The notes below the pieces were generated by a model, which saw only the letters and a list, made by a program, of their open reading frames with translations, did no database searches and had not been told where the DNA came from. Below, piece after piece: positions 1 through 12,250 of a stretch of 64,000 nucleotides of DNA (the stretch's first letter is position 1; each line of letters opens with the position of its first letter). The DNA comes from Cyanoderma ruficeps (taxonomy: Eukaryota; Chordata; Aves; Passeriformes; Timaliidae), in NCBI GenBank assembly GCA_008694505.1, contig VZDJ01000090.1, positions 1,729,521 to 1,793,520 of the forward strand. The letters run 5' to 3'. The translations under genes were made by a program, and so were the position numbers.

Positions 1-123
1 ATAAAAAGAGGAAACTGCGAGACTGGGAGGACAAGGGGCTGGATTTGTCCATGGAAAGCCTCAGCCCCAATGGCCAGCTGGGGGACAATGAAGACCCGAC
101 TCAGTGCCTGGACCTCAACCCCG
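1..123 (+). CDS. TBX15: TBX15 first coding exon in window, 3' part (5' end outside window)
   Basis: This is the 3' part of the first coding exon of a T-box transcription factor. Bases 1-2 complete a codon begun upstream, and codons run from base 3 to 122 (40 residues). They begin KKRKLRDWEDKGLDLSME, which matches the nuclear-localisation-like basic segment and following acidic stretch of human TBX15 as I remember it (KKRKLRDWEEKGLDLSME). TBX18 and TBX22 differ here. The exon ends after base 123 in phase 1, at the donor CCG|GTTAGT. The single G joins AC at the start of exon 2 to make the Asp of DSEQST. The initiator Met and the Groucho-binding eh1-like motif FSVEALIG known from TBX15/18/22 should lie just upstream and are not in the window. 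The in-frame ATG at base 51 is an internal Met, not the start. Confidence 0.95.
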
Positions 124-284
124 GTTAGTGCGACTCCTTTCTCTTCGGGACCCCCCCCACCCCTGCCCCGCTCCCTCCCAGCCTCTCGCCCTAAGTCCTG
201 CCGGGAGCTGCCCGCCGGGCAGCGCGTCGCGGAAAACATCCGAGACTGGGAGTACAGAAAAAAACTAGCTGGAATTTTGCGGAG

Positions 285-420
285 ATTTCTTTTTGTTGTT
301 GTTATTTTTGTGTTGTTTTTTCTTTTTTTTTTCTTTTTTTCTTTTCTTTTCTTTNNNNNNNNNNNNNNNNNNNNNTTGTTTTGGTTTTGGGTTTTTTGGG
401 TTTGGTTTTTTTTTTCCCCT
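285..420. repeat. T-rich low-complexity tract with assembly gap (N at 355-375)
   Basis: A pyrimidine tract made mostly of T with scattered G and C runs from about 285 to 420. It contains 21 unresolved bases at 355-375. The gap sits inside the homopolymer-like tract, which suggests a sequencing or assembly failure rather than a biological feature. The true length of the tract is unknown. It lies about 160 bases after the exon 1 donor, so it does not touch coding sequence. Confidence 0.95.
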
Positions 421-726
421 TTCATTTTACGGGGACTTTCTCTTACTCGCTGTGTCTCTTTCCCCCCCACATAGCTTCCTGTTCTCCTGCGCGGCACGGC
501 GTGTCCCCTCTGTTTCCTTTTTATTCCTCCCTCCTTCCAACTCCTTCCGTGTCTGCCGATCGCGACAGTCCTTGCCGGGCGTTTCGGGACACGCGTTTCG
601 TTTCACCCCAGAGTTTCCCAAGCCCCGATCGTGAAGTTGCCGGGTGGGTCGGGGGCAAAGAAGCGGGGTGCGAGATGCACCCCTCTCCTCTTTTCCGAAC
701 CACCGGCCACCCCCCGTGTCCTCCCC

Positions 727-776
727 GCGGAGGCAGTGCCTCCCTCAGCGGAGGTAGTGCCTCCCTCAGCGGAGGT
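727..776. repeat. 21-bp GC-rich tandem repeat with hairpin potential
   Basis: Two full copies of a 21-base unit sit at 727-747 and 748-768, followed by a partial third copy at 769-776. The two full copies differ at one base. Inside the first copy GGAGGCA is followed after one base by its reverse complement TGCCTCC, so each unit can fold back on itself. It lies in the CpG-rich part of intron 1. Confidence 0.85.
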
Positions 777-1470
777 TTCGGTGTAGGAGGAGGGTATGGG
801 CATCCAGGATCATTGCTGCTCCGGGGCGAGGGTCGCCGACTCCTCGGAGCGATGGGGACCCGCTGTATCCCTGCGCAGATCGGGACCCTTCTCCCGAGAT
901 CGGACCCGCTGGGTTCCCGGCGGCGCGGCCTCCCTCCGCTGCCGGGACGGACAGCGCAAGCCGCGGCCGAGGCGCGGGGGGACGCGGAGGGGAACCTGCC
1001 CTGTCCGGAGGGAAAAAGCTCCCGGCAGGGAAAAGGACCTCAGCGGGTAATGGGCACTGCGAGGAGTCCAGCCCCGCTCCCGAGTCCGGCTCCTGCCGGC
1101 AGCCGCGGCGTGTGGAGCAGCCCCGGGCCGGCGGCCCCAAGGCCGGCGGGACGGGGTTAGGGTAGAGGGAGCACAGCACTTCCCTCCTGGCGTCTGTACT
1201 TTTAATTTTAAACTCACGTTTGTTTATTTTTATTTAAAAGGGTTCCAGTAGCTCGCAGCTATCTTTTGGCTCAGGCCAAACCCTCGGTCTCCCCTTGTCC
1301 CCTCGGGCGTTTCCCTCCGGCCTAAAACGAGGGTTCCGCAAACGCATCCGCGACGATCCCGAGGGGGAAAACACGCTGGGCCTCGCTCCCCGAGCTGTCC
1401 CCGCGCCCTTCTCGCCGTCCCCACGTCCCGCTCCCCAAGGCCTTAACCAGGGACGGAGGGAGCGTCCCCG

Positions 1471-2649
1471 CTCAGTTATAGTGTGGAGGGAGAACGAATT
1501 TTAGGTGATTTCTCTTTGATTTTAATGTTCAAACGGGGCAAAAAGGTCAAACGACTTCTTTGCGCAGCCCCTAAGAAAAACGGCAGAAATATCCTTCATT
1601 CCTGCCAAGTCCATTCCTCTACACTTGGAACAGCGAACACCTTTTAAAATTTGTTTTTATTTATTTTGGGTGGCCTTCCCTGAGCTATCAGCTAAGCTGC
1701 CCAAAACTCAGAGTAAAAAAATCCCCCAAGCCAACAAAATAAAACAAAAACAAAAACAAAAGGAGGTGGAAAAAAGAGAAAGAATTTTAGATCGAAGTAT
1801 CAAAAATATTTGCTGTAAAATATATATATATTTAAAGTGTTTTTGAAGGGAGCTAAAGACCATGAAGACCTCTCCCCTCTACGCCCTCAAGGAACAGCAT
1901 TTCAATTTTCTTGTAACAGCAGCAGCCTTTCCCGGTGCGGATCCTAAGGAGAAGTAGGTAAAATCTGCTGTTAGGGTCGTCTCTCTCCGCGGAGGGACGA
2001 CCATGAAGGTGAGGGGACAGCAGCGATCAACCAGTCAAAAAATAGCCTACGGTTTCAGAGGCTTCCCTGTTCAAAAGAATAAATACACGACCAAAGACAA
2101 AAATCGGCTTTCTAATAACAGAGTGTATCCGTGCATCGGTTTTCTTCTTTTTTTTTTAACCTTTTTTTTTTTTTTTAGAACCGTTTCTCATAAATTTTTA
2201 GCCGCAATTGGATGTATTTTTTTACCGTCTAAAAGTTTAATTTGCCTATTTCTCCTTGAATTCGAATTGGAAAATTGGAAAACCCTCCGTGCGCCCGATT
2301 GGATAGCGGGGGAGAATGGCTGTTACTGCCTGAAACCTCAGAAAGCAAACGTGATGTTTTTCATAAAGCAAAGGAAATCAAGAACAGTTTCAGAAATCAT
2401 TTTTAGGAGGTTGATAGACTTTAAATAAAGTCCGAGAGTGTAATTTGCACAGTCACTTCATTAAACCTAATTCCTCCGCGGTGTACTTTTGCTGCTGGGT
2501 GAAAATTGATTAGCGGCTCTATAATGACCACCAAATTCCATCTTTACAAGACCTAATTAAGAACAAACTTTACACCTAACGTATTTTAAACTTGCCAAAT
2601 CTCCAGCGATATAGGGGAAAAAAAAAATTAGACAAGGGAATTTTTATAG
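1471..2649. other. AT-rich intronic spacer between two CpG-rich blocks
   Basis: This is AT-rich intron with A-rich (about 1717-1770) and T-rich (about 2145-2178) runs. No gene is seen. The stretch 2430-2600 is less repetitive and holds homeodomain-type TAAT/ATTA cores and TTTACACCT, which resembles a T-box half-site. Such motifs are common by chance, so they are noted without a functional claim. Confidence 0.6.
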
Positions 2650-4110
2650 CGTCCCAAAGGTTCAACACTCAAAGCCGCTGCCCCCGAGTAGGACGGGCTG
2701 TTCCTTCTGCTGGCGGTGTTGCTGGTGCGCGGGTGCTTGCGGAGAGGCCGCAAGTCGTGCAGAACGCGCTGGGAAAATATGTCTTGATTTTCGTGGGATA
2801 ACCTAAATCGGTCTAGCCCCATTTATCGATCTTTTCGCCTAAATTGCCTTCATTTCAGCGCGGGAGGGTCTGAAAACCATTCAGCGCGGGGAGCTAAAGG
2901 CGGCCACGAGTAGAGTAAGGCTTCGCTCTCCTTTTCGCAGACCTTTCGCGGGCAGGCGGGGGTGAGGATTTCTCTCCCAAGCGCGGGACACGTCCTCCGG
3001 CTGCGGTGAGGGGAGGAGGCCCCGCTTCACTCCCCGCGTCGGTGCGGGTCTGTGCTGGACGTGTACAGACTGCAGCCTTCGGGAGTCCCTGGGAGGCAGC
3101 CCTACATTCCCCGTTTTGGCGGTATCCCTGACCCCTTACGTGCCATCTTACAGCCGTGCTTCGGTGACGATATTGGCGAGACTGAGTCTCCCCGAGAGAC
3201 CTCCTCTCCCTCCGGGGCCGCATCTTCCTGGGAGAAGCGAGGTGGCAGGCTGGGAGGTGCCGGGTCGGGCTGTGGCGCGGGCAAACGTGAGAAAAGCAAG
3301 CGGATAAACCCGCCAGGTTTGTAAAAAAACATCTCCCGAGCATCCGAGTTATGTCTCAGCCATGAATTTTTGTCGCCAGAGTTGATGTGCTTTTTTTTAC
3401 GAGACTCATTTAAGAGGGGGATGAATCTGGATTTTAATCATGTGCGGGTTCAACCACGAAGCAGTGAAAAGGAACTCGTGATTACAGCGGCTCTCACCTT
3501 CTCTCCCCCACCCCGTGGGCTGGGGCGCGCCGTGCGTGGGGCCGCGGCCGGGCCGGGGAAGGCTGAGCTCGCCCAGGGACTCCGGGAAGCCTCCCCCGCT
3601 GACCCGCCGCCCACGGCCGCGCTCCCGCGTCCTCCCCCGGCACTCGGTTCTCGCCGCCGACAGGCCAGAGGAGGAGGAGGAGGAGAAGGGCGGCGGGACG
3701 CCCCTCCGTCCCCTTGGCAGGTTCGGTTTCAGAGGGCAGCAAAACAATGGGCTCGGATGTCTTCTGGGTATTTATAGATTTAACCTGAGCAGCGGAAAGG
3801 TCACGGTGGCCCCAGGCGTTGCCTCCCTTGATGTATATATTGTTTACGGTCGTTTACGGCGGTGGCATTCGTGCGCCCGTCCCTTCGCCACCCCAAGGGC
3901 GCAGGGACAGACCGAGGCAGACCCGACCGCCCTCCTTTCCTCATCGAAAGTTTAAGGTTTCTTTGAATTTTTGGAGAGGGTGGGTGGAACGTGTCTCCGT
4001 GGACGCGTTTGCCTTCATAAAAATACGGCTGCTCCTGCAGGCGGTCAGGGTCTCCTCACGGCGAGACGAGCACAGGCGCTTCAGAGGCAGAACAAAACGG
4101 TGCGGCCGCT
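2650..4110. promoter_or_regulatory. Second CpG-rich block in intron 1 (candidate alternative promoter or enhancer)
   Basis: After more than 1 kb of AT-rich DNA, CpG density and GC content rise again, most strongly at 2880-3330 and 3490-4110. The block includes a (GGA)n tract at about 3668-3690. At 3838-3860 a GTTTACGG motif occurs twice 10 bases apart, and the first copy lies in TGTTTAC, the classic forkhead-factor core. No coding exon is evident. CpG-rich blocks inside the first intron of developmental regulators often mark alternative promoters, Polycomb-target islands or enhancers. Which applies here cannot be decided from sequence. Confidence 0.45.
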
Positions 4111-7100
4111 AAATAGATAGATTTTTTTTTTTTTAAACCTTGGGACCGTCCTTTTCCTCACGAAGAAAAACACAAGCGATTTCATAAACCAATTTTACTG
4201 CCAGTGCAGTCTTTGTATCACACGCCCATCCCATCGGTATCTTTGGTCGCATATATTAAAAGTGCACCTACTGGTTAAAACCCCCCGAAACCACTCGAAA
4301 ACAAACAATCTCCAAACAAGAAATTTAGCAAAAGAAAATAAGGCATTTTCAGAGTTTAATTATTCGTTCCTTGTGTTTATTTGAATCTACACTGGCGAAC
4401 ATCTGCAAAGAGAGAGAAAAAACACGGCACACATTTTAAGACCTACAATGTGTTTATTACATATGCTTATCCTTAAGATTAAGACCCGAGAGTTTGACAA
4501 AGCTTTCAGTGCTTGACAAGAGTAAAACCTTCAGCTCTTTTAGCGCGGCTTGTTATTCTCCTGTATTTCTCGGGAGGTTGCATCCATGTCCATCCCAACC
4601 CCGCTCTGCTGCGGGGCTCCTGCCCCTCCTGGCCCACGGGCAAATCCCTCCGCTGGCGGGGATGCGGGAGCCACGCAGCTCGCCCACCCTCCGGAGAGGT
4701 TAGCAGATTTTAAGAGCAGGAGAAAATGCGATTGACCCTTCTACTTCCCTTTTTTTACAAAAAAAAAATTTAAAATACTCTTGCTTCTGAATGCTTATAT
4801 TGATGGAGTCCGTTCTTTGAGCAGTGGCTGTTAAACCCTTGAAGAGGGAGTGACTTAATTCGGTTTCTCACTTCAGCTTTTGTTCGAGTGCTCGGCGGAT
4901 GGGGCTAGGATTTCAAGCTCTGGTGGAGCAATTTTTCTCGTCTCTTTCCCGAGGTAGAGCACACAGGCGTACATCGTCCTTTGCATCGTCCTCTGCATGG
5001 GGCTCGTAGATGAGCAGCGCTCTGTGACAACGAGATGTAAGACAGAGTGTCAGCTTTGCCTTGGGACTGGGCGTTATAGATGAGAAGTCTTCCTAACGAA
5101 TTTGTGTGTGACTGGGATTGTATGAGTTCATTCCACCTGTTGGATCATCGGTTTGCCTCTTTAAGATGGGATACGGAGCTCAGATCCGTTGCTCCCTTGT
5201 GTACACGATGGAAGGAAACGCAAAAATCTATCCCTCCTAATACTTCTGTTCCCCCTCATAGCCCAGCAGCAGAGCTAATGCTCTCGTCTTTCCCAGAGGA
5301 GACAATTGCAGGAGGCAGACGGAGTTGTCCAGATGAGAGCCAGGAGAGTCGAGCCCTGTGGGGGCTCGGGAAAAGGTTGTCTTAGTCAAGTTCATGCAGC
5401 TCTGACCTTGGAGCCCCAGGAGACACAGAGCGAGAAGGAATTGTTCCTGTGGTAATGCGCATCTTACTGAATTGGGGAACTCCTGACGCTGGGTGTGTGA
5501 CACTCCTCCTGCAGAGAGGTGAATTACTCACACTGTATTAAGAGGGCAGACAATAGAAAAAGAGAGACAAACCTTAAAGAACAGCAGAGCATTAGAAAAA
5601 AGGCAGTGTGTCGATCAATATATTCCTTTATTTTATATGCATTTTAAATCTGCAGCACTTTTTACACGGGTTTATTCCATCTGTTGGTAAGGGGAAAGCT
5701 GCTGTTTCAAAAGATGTTTCTTGTCTCGGACAAGAACTTTGGGAGAATCCAAAAAAGCTTCTGTTACAAGCAAAAGTCAAGTAATTCCTTACGAACCATC
5801 AATCACTTCTCCCTCCTCCCATTTGGGACTGAGCGCTTATATCAAATATCAACCCAGCTAGCCTCTCCTCAGGCAGAAGTGTCCTGCTTTATCCGTATCT
5901 GTCTTTAAGGAAAACTGATGCTTTTTTCAGATGGAAAAGTGTAAAGATGCCTTCCAAGAGGGCTGCATTCAGAAAAGAGCATTTACATTGTTTTACAACA
6001 CAGTCGGTGCCATTTGAGTGACTTCTATTCACACAGATCACTGTTCCTATTGTCATCTGTTGGATTTCTGGATGAATCTTTGCTTGCAGTCTTAGGTCTT
6101 CAAAGACCAAAATTTCTTTTTTTTCCCCCCAACGTTTCTTTTTCCTGCCTTCTGATCTAGATTAATAAGGTTACAATAGTTTAAATAACGCACTAAAACC
6201 AGTCTGAGAGTATTGAAAAAATTCCTGAATATATTGAGACAGGATCAGATGGCATTTACTTTGTTCTTTTTGTATAAGTAGTAAAATCTGTTCAGCTCTA
6301 ATGTAAATCACCCCGAGTGTCCATTTTGAGATCTGTAGCTTACACTGGTGACGTAAAATCAAATTCAGTGAAAGGAACTTAAATTTTCTAAACCTGACAA
6401 TGCTTCAGAGAGTGACAGAATTTTCCAGAGAGGCTGAGAGTGCTAGTGCCCGTTGATGGAGTTACAGGATTTTGTGCTAACTCTTAGTTCTCTGACATCC
6501 TCTTAAACAGTGCAATTACTTGGCAGTAATGGGATGGCACCTTTTGTTTAAATCCTGACAGAAGAGGCATCATGGGTATACACAGGTATGGGCAGTGTCT
6601 GCCAGCCTGGGAGCTGTGTGGCTCTTTTGGGAAGAGCAGCAGTGGGCACCTGGGTGTAGGGAAAATGCAGGCAAGTGGGGTCTTCCCAGTTTTCCAGTTC
6701 CTAATCCTGCCCAGAGCAGCTCTGCATAGCAGGACATTGAAAGATTCTGCTTCTATAGCTTTTTATTTGAATTACAGTTTCCTCAGATAGTGAGTACTGT
6801 GCAGCAATGCTGAGACATTATTTTTTCTAGGGGGGGAAAAACCTCAAAGGTGTAGCTTTCCGCTCCTTATTTCCAATATCGTTGAAAATAGGTTATGATT
6901 GCAACCTTTACACCTGTGAAACATCTGCTGTTTCAAAATACAACCCCATTGCGTTCCCTGTGTTAAAAGCTGTAGTGTGCTCTGGTGAGAAGTTCTAGGG
7001 AGAGATAACATAGTGGTATGGTAAAATTAAATTGAAATATCTTTGAAAGATAAATTGAAATATCTTTGAAGATCCTTTGAAAGAGGATTTTTGAAACCGA

Positions 7101-10100
7101 GAAGAAATGAGTCCCAACTGAAATTCTAGTAGCAATTTGCATCCTGGGGGCATCTTTTAATTGCATATTCTTCAAGGTCCAAAAACAATGAATCAGTAAA
7201 TCAATCTCAGAAGTGATAAAAGGACTTGTTACAATAATATTTACAGTAATATTTTCATATACCCTTTGCAAAACTGAGCTATTGATCTGAGAGTACTGTG
7301 AGGAGGCGAAAGGCTCGTCTGAGTCAGAGCCCTGTGGCAGTGGGCTGGCCACTGTTTGCCCTGTGTTTGCAAATGCAGCCTGTCAGCTGTCAGAGGGAAG
7401 GATTCACCTACCTTAGGCCAGCACAAACTGATTCACAGCAATGGAGGAAGTCAGAGGAGGAGCTTCATTTTGAGACTCAGCAGAAAAAAAAAAAGTGAAG
7501 ACAGTGAGGATTCAGTTAGATTTAGCTTAGTAAAAGCTTTTAAATTTTTTTTTATTTTATGGAGAATCAGGAAAACTCAGGCTTTGGCCAGTCTTTAAGT
7601 ATTTATTTTTGTATCATCAAACTACCCAATGTTTTTAAGTTGTGCAACCATTTCAGAAACAGATCTGAACCCTCCTTGTTTCAATTAATTAAAACATAGT
7701 TTTAAAATAGATCATAGAATGATTTAGCAAATAAAGAGTAAGGCATTTTTATTTATATAATACTCAAATCAAGAATTTGGACACTCAAAACTGCTTCCCA
7801 TTTTTTCTTTTCCTAAAAGTCAAAGTCCTGCAGTCAAATTCTGCAGGATTTAATGAAGTTCTCATTTCTTCTAAGCTGGATTTTCTTGGTTAATTTTATA
7901 AATATATATATAATTAAAAAATAAGTTCAGCTAAATTCTTGCATGATAGAACTCAGTTGCTGCCATAGTGGATGGCTTCACTTCACTGCACCTGTTCATT
8001 CTTCTCAAGGCTTTGCTTTTTGGGAAAGAAAACTTTCTGAATTGTTAAATGGACATTTCCAACTATGTCCACATGTGTACCTCTTGGAAAGGAGCTTGGG
8101 AAGAAATTATTGCAAACCGCCTTCGAAAGGACCAATTTAGAGTTTCTAAAGAGTACTTAACCAACTGGTTAAAAGCTGACACAAATCATATTAATAATCA
8201 GCACATTTATATGAATGCAGCCACAGCAAAAAATGTTTTAAAATCAGTGGGCCAGGGCACACAGAATAGTTATGAATGACTTACAGTTCTTTGACTTCAC
8301 TCAGGGGTTGGATGCACTCTTGGCTAACACTGACATTTTTCCATGACCAATGAATTAACAAACCCAAGCTTCAGCTTTTAGGAGCTTCAGGAAACAGAGA
8401 AGTCCCTGATCAGAAATCTCCTCCAAAACCAAGGAGAAAGTTGAAATCATTTAAGTGTCTTTGCTTTTAATATGAGTGAAGAACTGTGCATCGTAGACTT
8501 CTTAAGAAGCTGCACTAGTAATAGCAATATCCCTAAATAAGATATCAGAAGTGCTGCTTTCTTACGATACCAGCACCTGTGTGGATGCCTATGCAGAGAA
8601 AATAATTCCAATGAGAATATGTTATAACATATAGAAATGTATGGTGCATATGATGTGTAGGGTTAGGAAGGCTTTAGAAATAGGATTTTCTTGGTTTACC
8701 CCTGAAATGCCTGTAAATCAGTTCTCTAAGTCTGAGTTTAGTGAGGAAGAAGGAAGCTTGGGAATAGATGGACATTCAGAGATTTTTTATTTTTTACCTA
8801 ATTGCCACACTGGATTTTCCTCAATCTTGCTCTGAAGATTGTATTAAAAGGTCAATTATTAAATGTTCATAGGTGTAATTGTAAACACATTTAATGACTT
8901 TTACAAGAATCATTTTCTTTATGAAGTAATTATCTCGGTTCTGCCCTGTCAGCACCCTCTTTCAGCATTGCACTTTGCACAGAAAATATGCAAATGAATT
9001 TTAATTGTGTTTTAAGCAGCCTTCCTCACCAGGGTGAAAAAATTGTGGAAGATCTATTGAGTATTTCCTTATATCCTCTCAGTCTTAATGGAAACATTCC
9101 CACTGGCTTTTTTAAAAGCAAACTTTTTGTGCTGGACTCCGCTGCTGCCTTAACTTGTAATTAAATACCATGCAAGAATTGGGACTGGTAATGCGAAATT
9201 TTCAGTTGACGTATCCTAGCGTGAAGGCTGTGTGGAAGCACTGCTGAAGGAGGGCCTGATTCTTTGACACGCCAAGTATCTGCCCTGCAAAGGACTATAT
9301 GGTGCTGATTTTCACGGGTGCAACTTCTGTGACCTTATTTTCAGTGGTGTTAGGAATGTGTAATCGCCATGGAGATCTTAACCTCTCCCTTGTTTTCTGC
9401 TCTGACATACCCTAAACAGGCTGTGAACGTCAGAAAGTCGGCTCCTCCTCAGCACAACAATTGGGATTGGAATAATTTGGGGGGAATTCCTTTTTCTTCT
9501 GCTTCAATACCGTGTCAGTCTGTAGCAGTCAAATAAGCATGACAGTGAGGTTAATACCTGGGTGATCATTTTATGCTATAGCTGGACCATGCTTCCTCTT
9601 CAGATTTAGTGCAAATGCCTGGTAGTGTGGAAACAATCAGGTTGTATCAGATGCAGGTTTCTGGATTGTGCCTGTCTTTGTAATTTCTAAGTGCTCCTGC
9701 CATTTAATTGTGTCATACAATAATACAGTGCTCCATAGAAGGCAACCAGGCTGGTTTTTTTTTACACTGAGGAGATTTTTGGGGTTTTTTGCTTCATAAA
9801 GCTTAACCTTTTTATGCCAGAAGATTGTAGCAAGCTATGAAAATACAGAATTCAGCCCATGACTCTGGGTGCTTAATGGTTTTTATTTTGCTCTGGATTT
9901 TAAAAGATAAATAGAAGATTTATTATCGTAGGATTTGGGGGTTTCCTGTGCTCCTTGGAGCAAATTTTTTAAAAAAAGTCCTCATTTACCATCTAACAAA
10001 CCTAGCAAAGTCCCCCTGTGCCTAGTGGCAAGGCAGGCACATTATTCACCTCAATGCTGGGGAGTGTTAGCCACATAAACTGCAACATCACAGTGCTGCT

Positions 10101-11559
10101 GTGCAGGTCCCTGCAAAGCTGATTGGGGCAGTAGAAAGCCCACACTGGTCATTAGAGGTTCCTTGGATTATTCTGTACAGGGTAATTCTGTTTACTCCAT
10201 AACTCAGGAAATTGTGCCTGAGCTGGGGAAAGGGAGGGCAGCTGTGGAAGTGCCTAGCAGCGTGCCGCTACAGAAATGGACAATAATTAATAGCTTTTGT
10301 GAAAATATTGCCATGAAATGCAACTTCAGGGATAAAAAAATGCCACCTCAGTCTGCTTCTCAGAATGAAAGATTCGATTGTGAATTGTCTGGTTATTAAG
10401 AGCATTTCAGGACTGTTTGCTCAAGTTACATTAAGGTGCTGAGCATCATTTATCCAGGGTAATGCTGGAATAGTTGATTTAGAAAAAAATGAAAAGAGGT
10501 TGGATTGAGTACACACAGGGCACATAAGAAAGTAATCCAGTATGGTTACAGCCTTCCACAGAAAAGCAGTTCAGCCCCAAAGGGGAATGGAAAATGTCTG
10601 GGGCACTTTTTTGCCTCTGTTGTGTCAGATGCCCTGCCCCTGGTTGTGCTCTCAGACACCAGCAGGACTGGAGAATCCCCAGGCTTCTGTAGGTGCTGAC
10701 TTGTCCTTGGGCTGAGAAATGATAGGAAAATAGCAAATCAACAATAATAGTGTTGTAACTTAGCTGGATGAGGACTGTGTGTCCTGAATCCTTCCGAGGG
10801 GCTCACTTGGCTGGGACAAGGGATGCAATCCACCAGGGAAGGAACCGAGTCACCCGTGTTCATGATGAGTCACAGGTGTACATTATCCTCCTGAAAACGA
10901 AACGATGGTGAAATCAGGAAGAGCTGAGTTAATAGTGGCAAAGAAACAGAAAACCAGAAAACTGATAGAAAACCAGAGAGAGGGATCACTGTTGGGAAGG
11001 AAGAGGGGAATGAGGTAGGAAAGGGAGCGTTTCAGGGCTTCATTTCCTACCCACCAGCTGCTCTCAGCATGAGGAGAAATTAGAAACTATTTTCAGACTT
11101 TCTCCCTGCATCTGGGTACCTTCCTGTGTTGTTTTTATTTTTTTTCAAGAATAATGAATAGCATGGTTCCTATACATGAAATATACTATTCAAAATAGTT
11201 TTTGAAAACAACTCAGGACATTATATAAGTAAATGTAATCATTTGGTGTAGTTTAGATATATAAGAAAGAGGAAAGGGAAGACCTCTCCATTAAGCAGAA
11301 GCTTTCATGAAAAAGAGCAGGTTTCTTCCCATGGTCTTTGTTCTCCACGGTTTAATGCAAAAAAGTTAGGAATTTCAAGAAAAATTAAAAAGGCTCTTTT
11401 AGGGGAAATATTTTCTCTTATAGTCAGCTCCACAGGATTTTTAAGAATAATATTTAAAATCCTGTTTGAAACTTTTGCTACTTTATTCAGGTCTTTGGCC
11501 TTTTTATAATCAATAGCTGTTATACATGGAGTTCAGTCTATGGATTTTCATTGGATATA
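4111..11559. other. Intron 1, ordinary AT-rich segment
   Basis: No gene, RNA or clear mobile element is seen. There is a small imperfect tandem duplication at about 7029-7071, where AAATTGAAATATCTTTGAA occurs twice. Scattered poly-T and poly-A runs also occur. The stretch 8850-9210 is non-repetitive, AT-rich and holds an octamer ATGCAAAT (about 8989), so it could be a conserved non-coding element. That is a guess without an alignment. Confidence 0.6.
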
Positions 11560-12250
11560 AACATCATATTTTTCAGTGCTTTGTAGAATTAACATTTAAA
11601 TTATCAGTATAGAGAAGGTTTTATGTGCCAGAGAGACTATGTTAGACATTATTGCAGTGAGTGTAGTTATTTATTCTACAGGTGTACCTAGAGGCAACTT
11701 CTAATTGCTAATTCAATTACGCATAGCACATTTCTGATTGCTAAGGTGATAATTAAACCAAATTTATAATAATCAAGTACTTCAGATAATTTACTCTTCC
11801 CCCTCCACTCAAAATTTGTACTTGTTGTATTGTTTATTTGAGTGTTTTTCCTGGGGGCACGGCTGGAAGGAAGAAGGACCCGCTTTTCTGCACACCAACA
11901 AAAGTTTTTTGAATGCCATGTTTTTTAGGACGCCAAATTAAATGAAGAATTACAAATAGTAGCAATGGTTTCTTGTTGCAATTATTTGCAGTGGAACAAG
12001 AATATGTGTTTGTGAACTGACCCTCAATTATTTTATTTGTGAATATTCAAAGAATTACTGAGTATTCATGAGGATGGATGAACAGTCATGAATTAAAATA
12101 TAAACAATTACGTCAGGTAGTCGCTATCTGCTGTACCATTTACAATGACGTTTGCTGTGCAGACAAATGGGAAGAAAAAGCTTATTATTATGGTCATCTA
12201 ATGACGTGAATAATATTTATTTTGCATTTTTTCCCTGAAAATTAAGCATT
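11560..12250. promoter_or_regulatory. Candidate conserved regulatory element with three TGACG motifs
   Basis: This is a non-repetitive, AT-rich stretch dense in homeodomain-type TAAT/ATTA cores. It holds three ATF/CREB-type cores within about 100 bases: CGTCA at 12111-12115 and TGACGT at 12146-12151 and 12202-12207. Each contains a CpG, although the surrounding intron is CpG-poor. An 8-base inverted repeat, ATTCATGA and TCATGAAT, lies at 12064-12071 and 12086-12093. The pattern resembles developmental enhancers in T-box gene introns. Conservation and activity are inferred, not shown. Confidence 0.3.

Larger units (their letters stand above)
1..1470. promoter_or_regulatory. CpG island tail at the 5' end of TBX15
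   Basis: The coding exon and the first 1.3 kb of the intron are GC-rich and full of CpG, especially 480-1180 and 1290-1470. This is very unlike the AT-rich, CpG-poor DNA that follows. It is interrupted by a T-rich tract and an assembly gap at about 285-420. CpG islands over the 5' end are typical of developmental transcription factor genes, so this is probably the downstream flank of the TBX15 promoter island. The long GC-rich open frames here, rich in Pro, Gly, Arg and Ser, are by-products of base composition. CpG ratios were judged by eye. Confidence 0.7.

Noticed and set aside
70..474. Open frame starting inside exon 1 in another frame
   Set aside because: It overlaps the real TBX15 frame, reads through the donor, and continues into a Phe-rich low-complexity tract and the N gap.
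381..1160. Open frame of 259 codons on the + strand (and reverse-strand frames at 766-1217)
   Set aside because: It runs through the T-rich tract and CpG island, is rich in Pro, Gly, Arg and Ser, and has no domain. Open frames on both strands point to base composition, not coding.
3370..3955. Overlapping long frames on both strands in the second CpG block
   Set aside because: Low-complexity Arg/Pro/Gly-rich translation from GC-rich DNA. No conserved domain is visible.
7706..7730. ATCATAGAATGATTTAG, like the end of a reverse-oriented CR1
   Set aside because: Only about 17 bases match and the following sequence does not continue as CR1.
8049..8279. 76-codon frame that looks compositionally normal
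   Set aside because: No recognisable domain, no splice context, and short enough to be chance.
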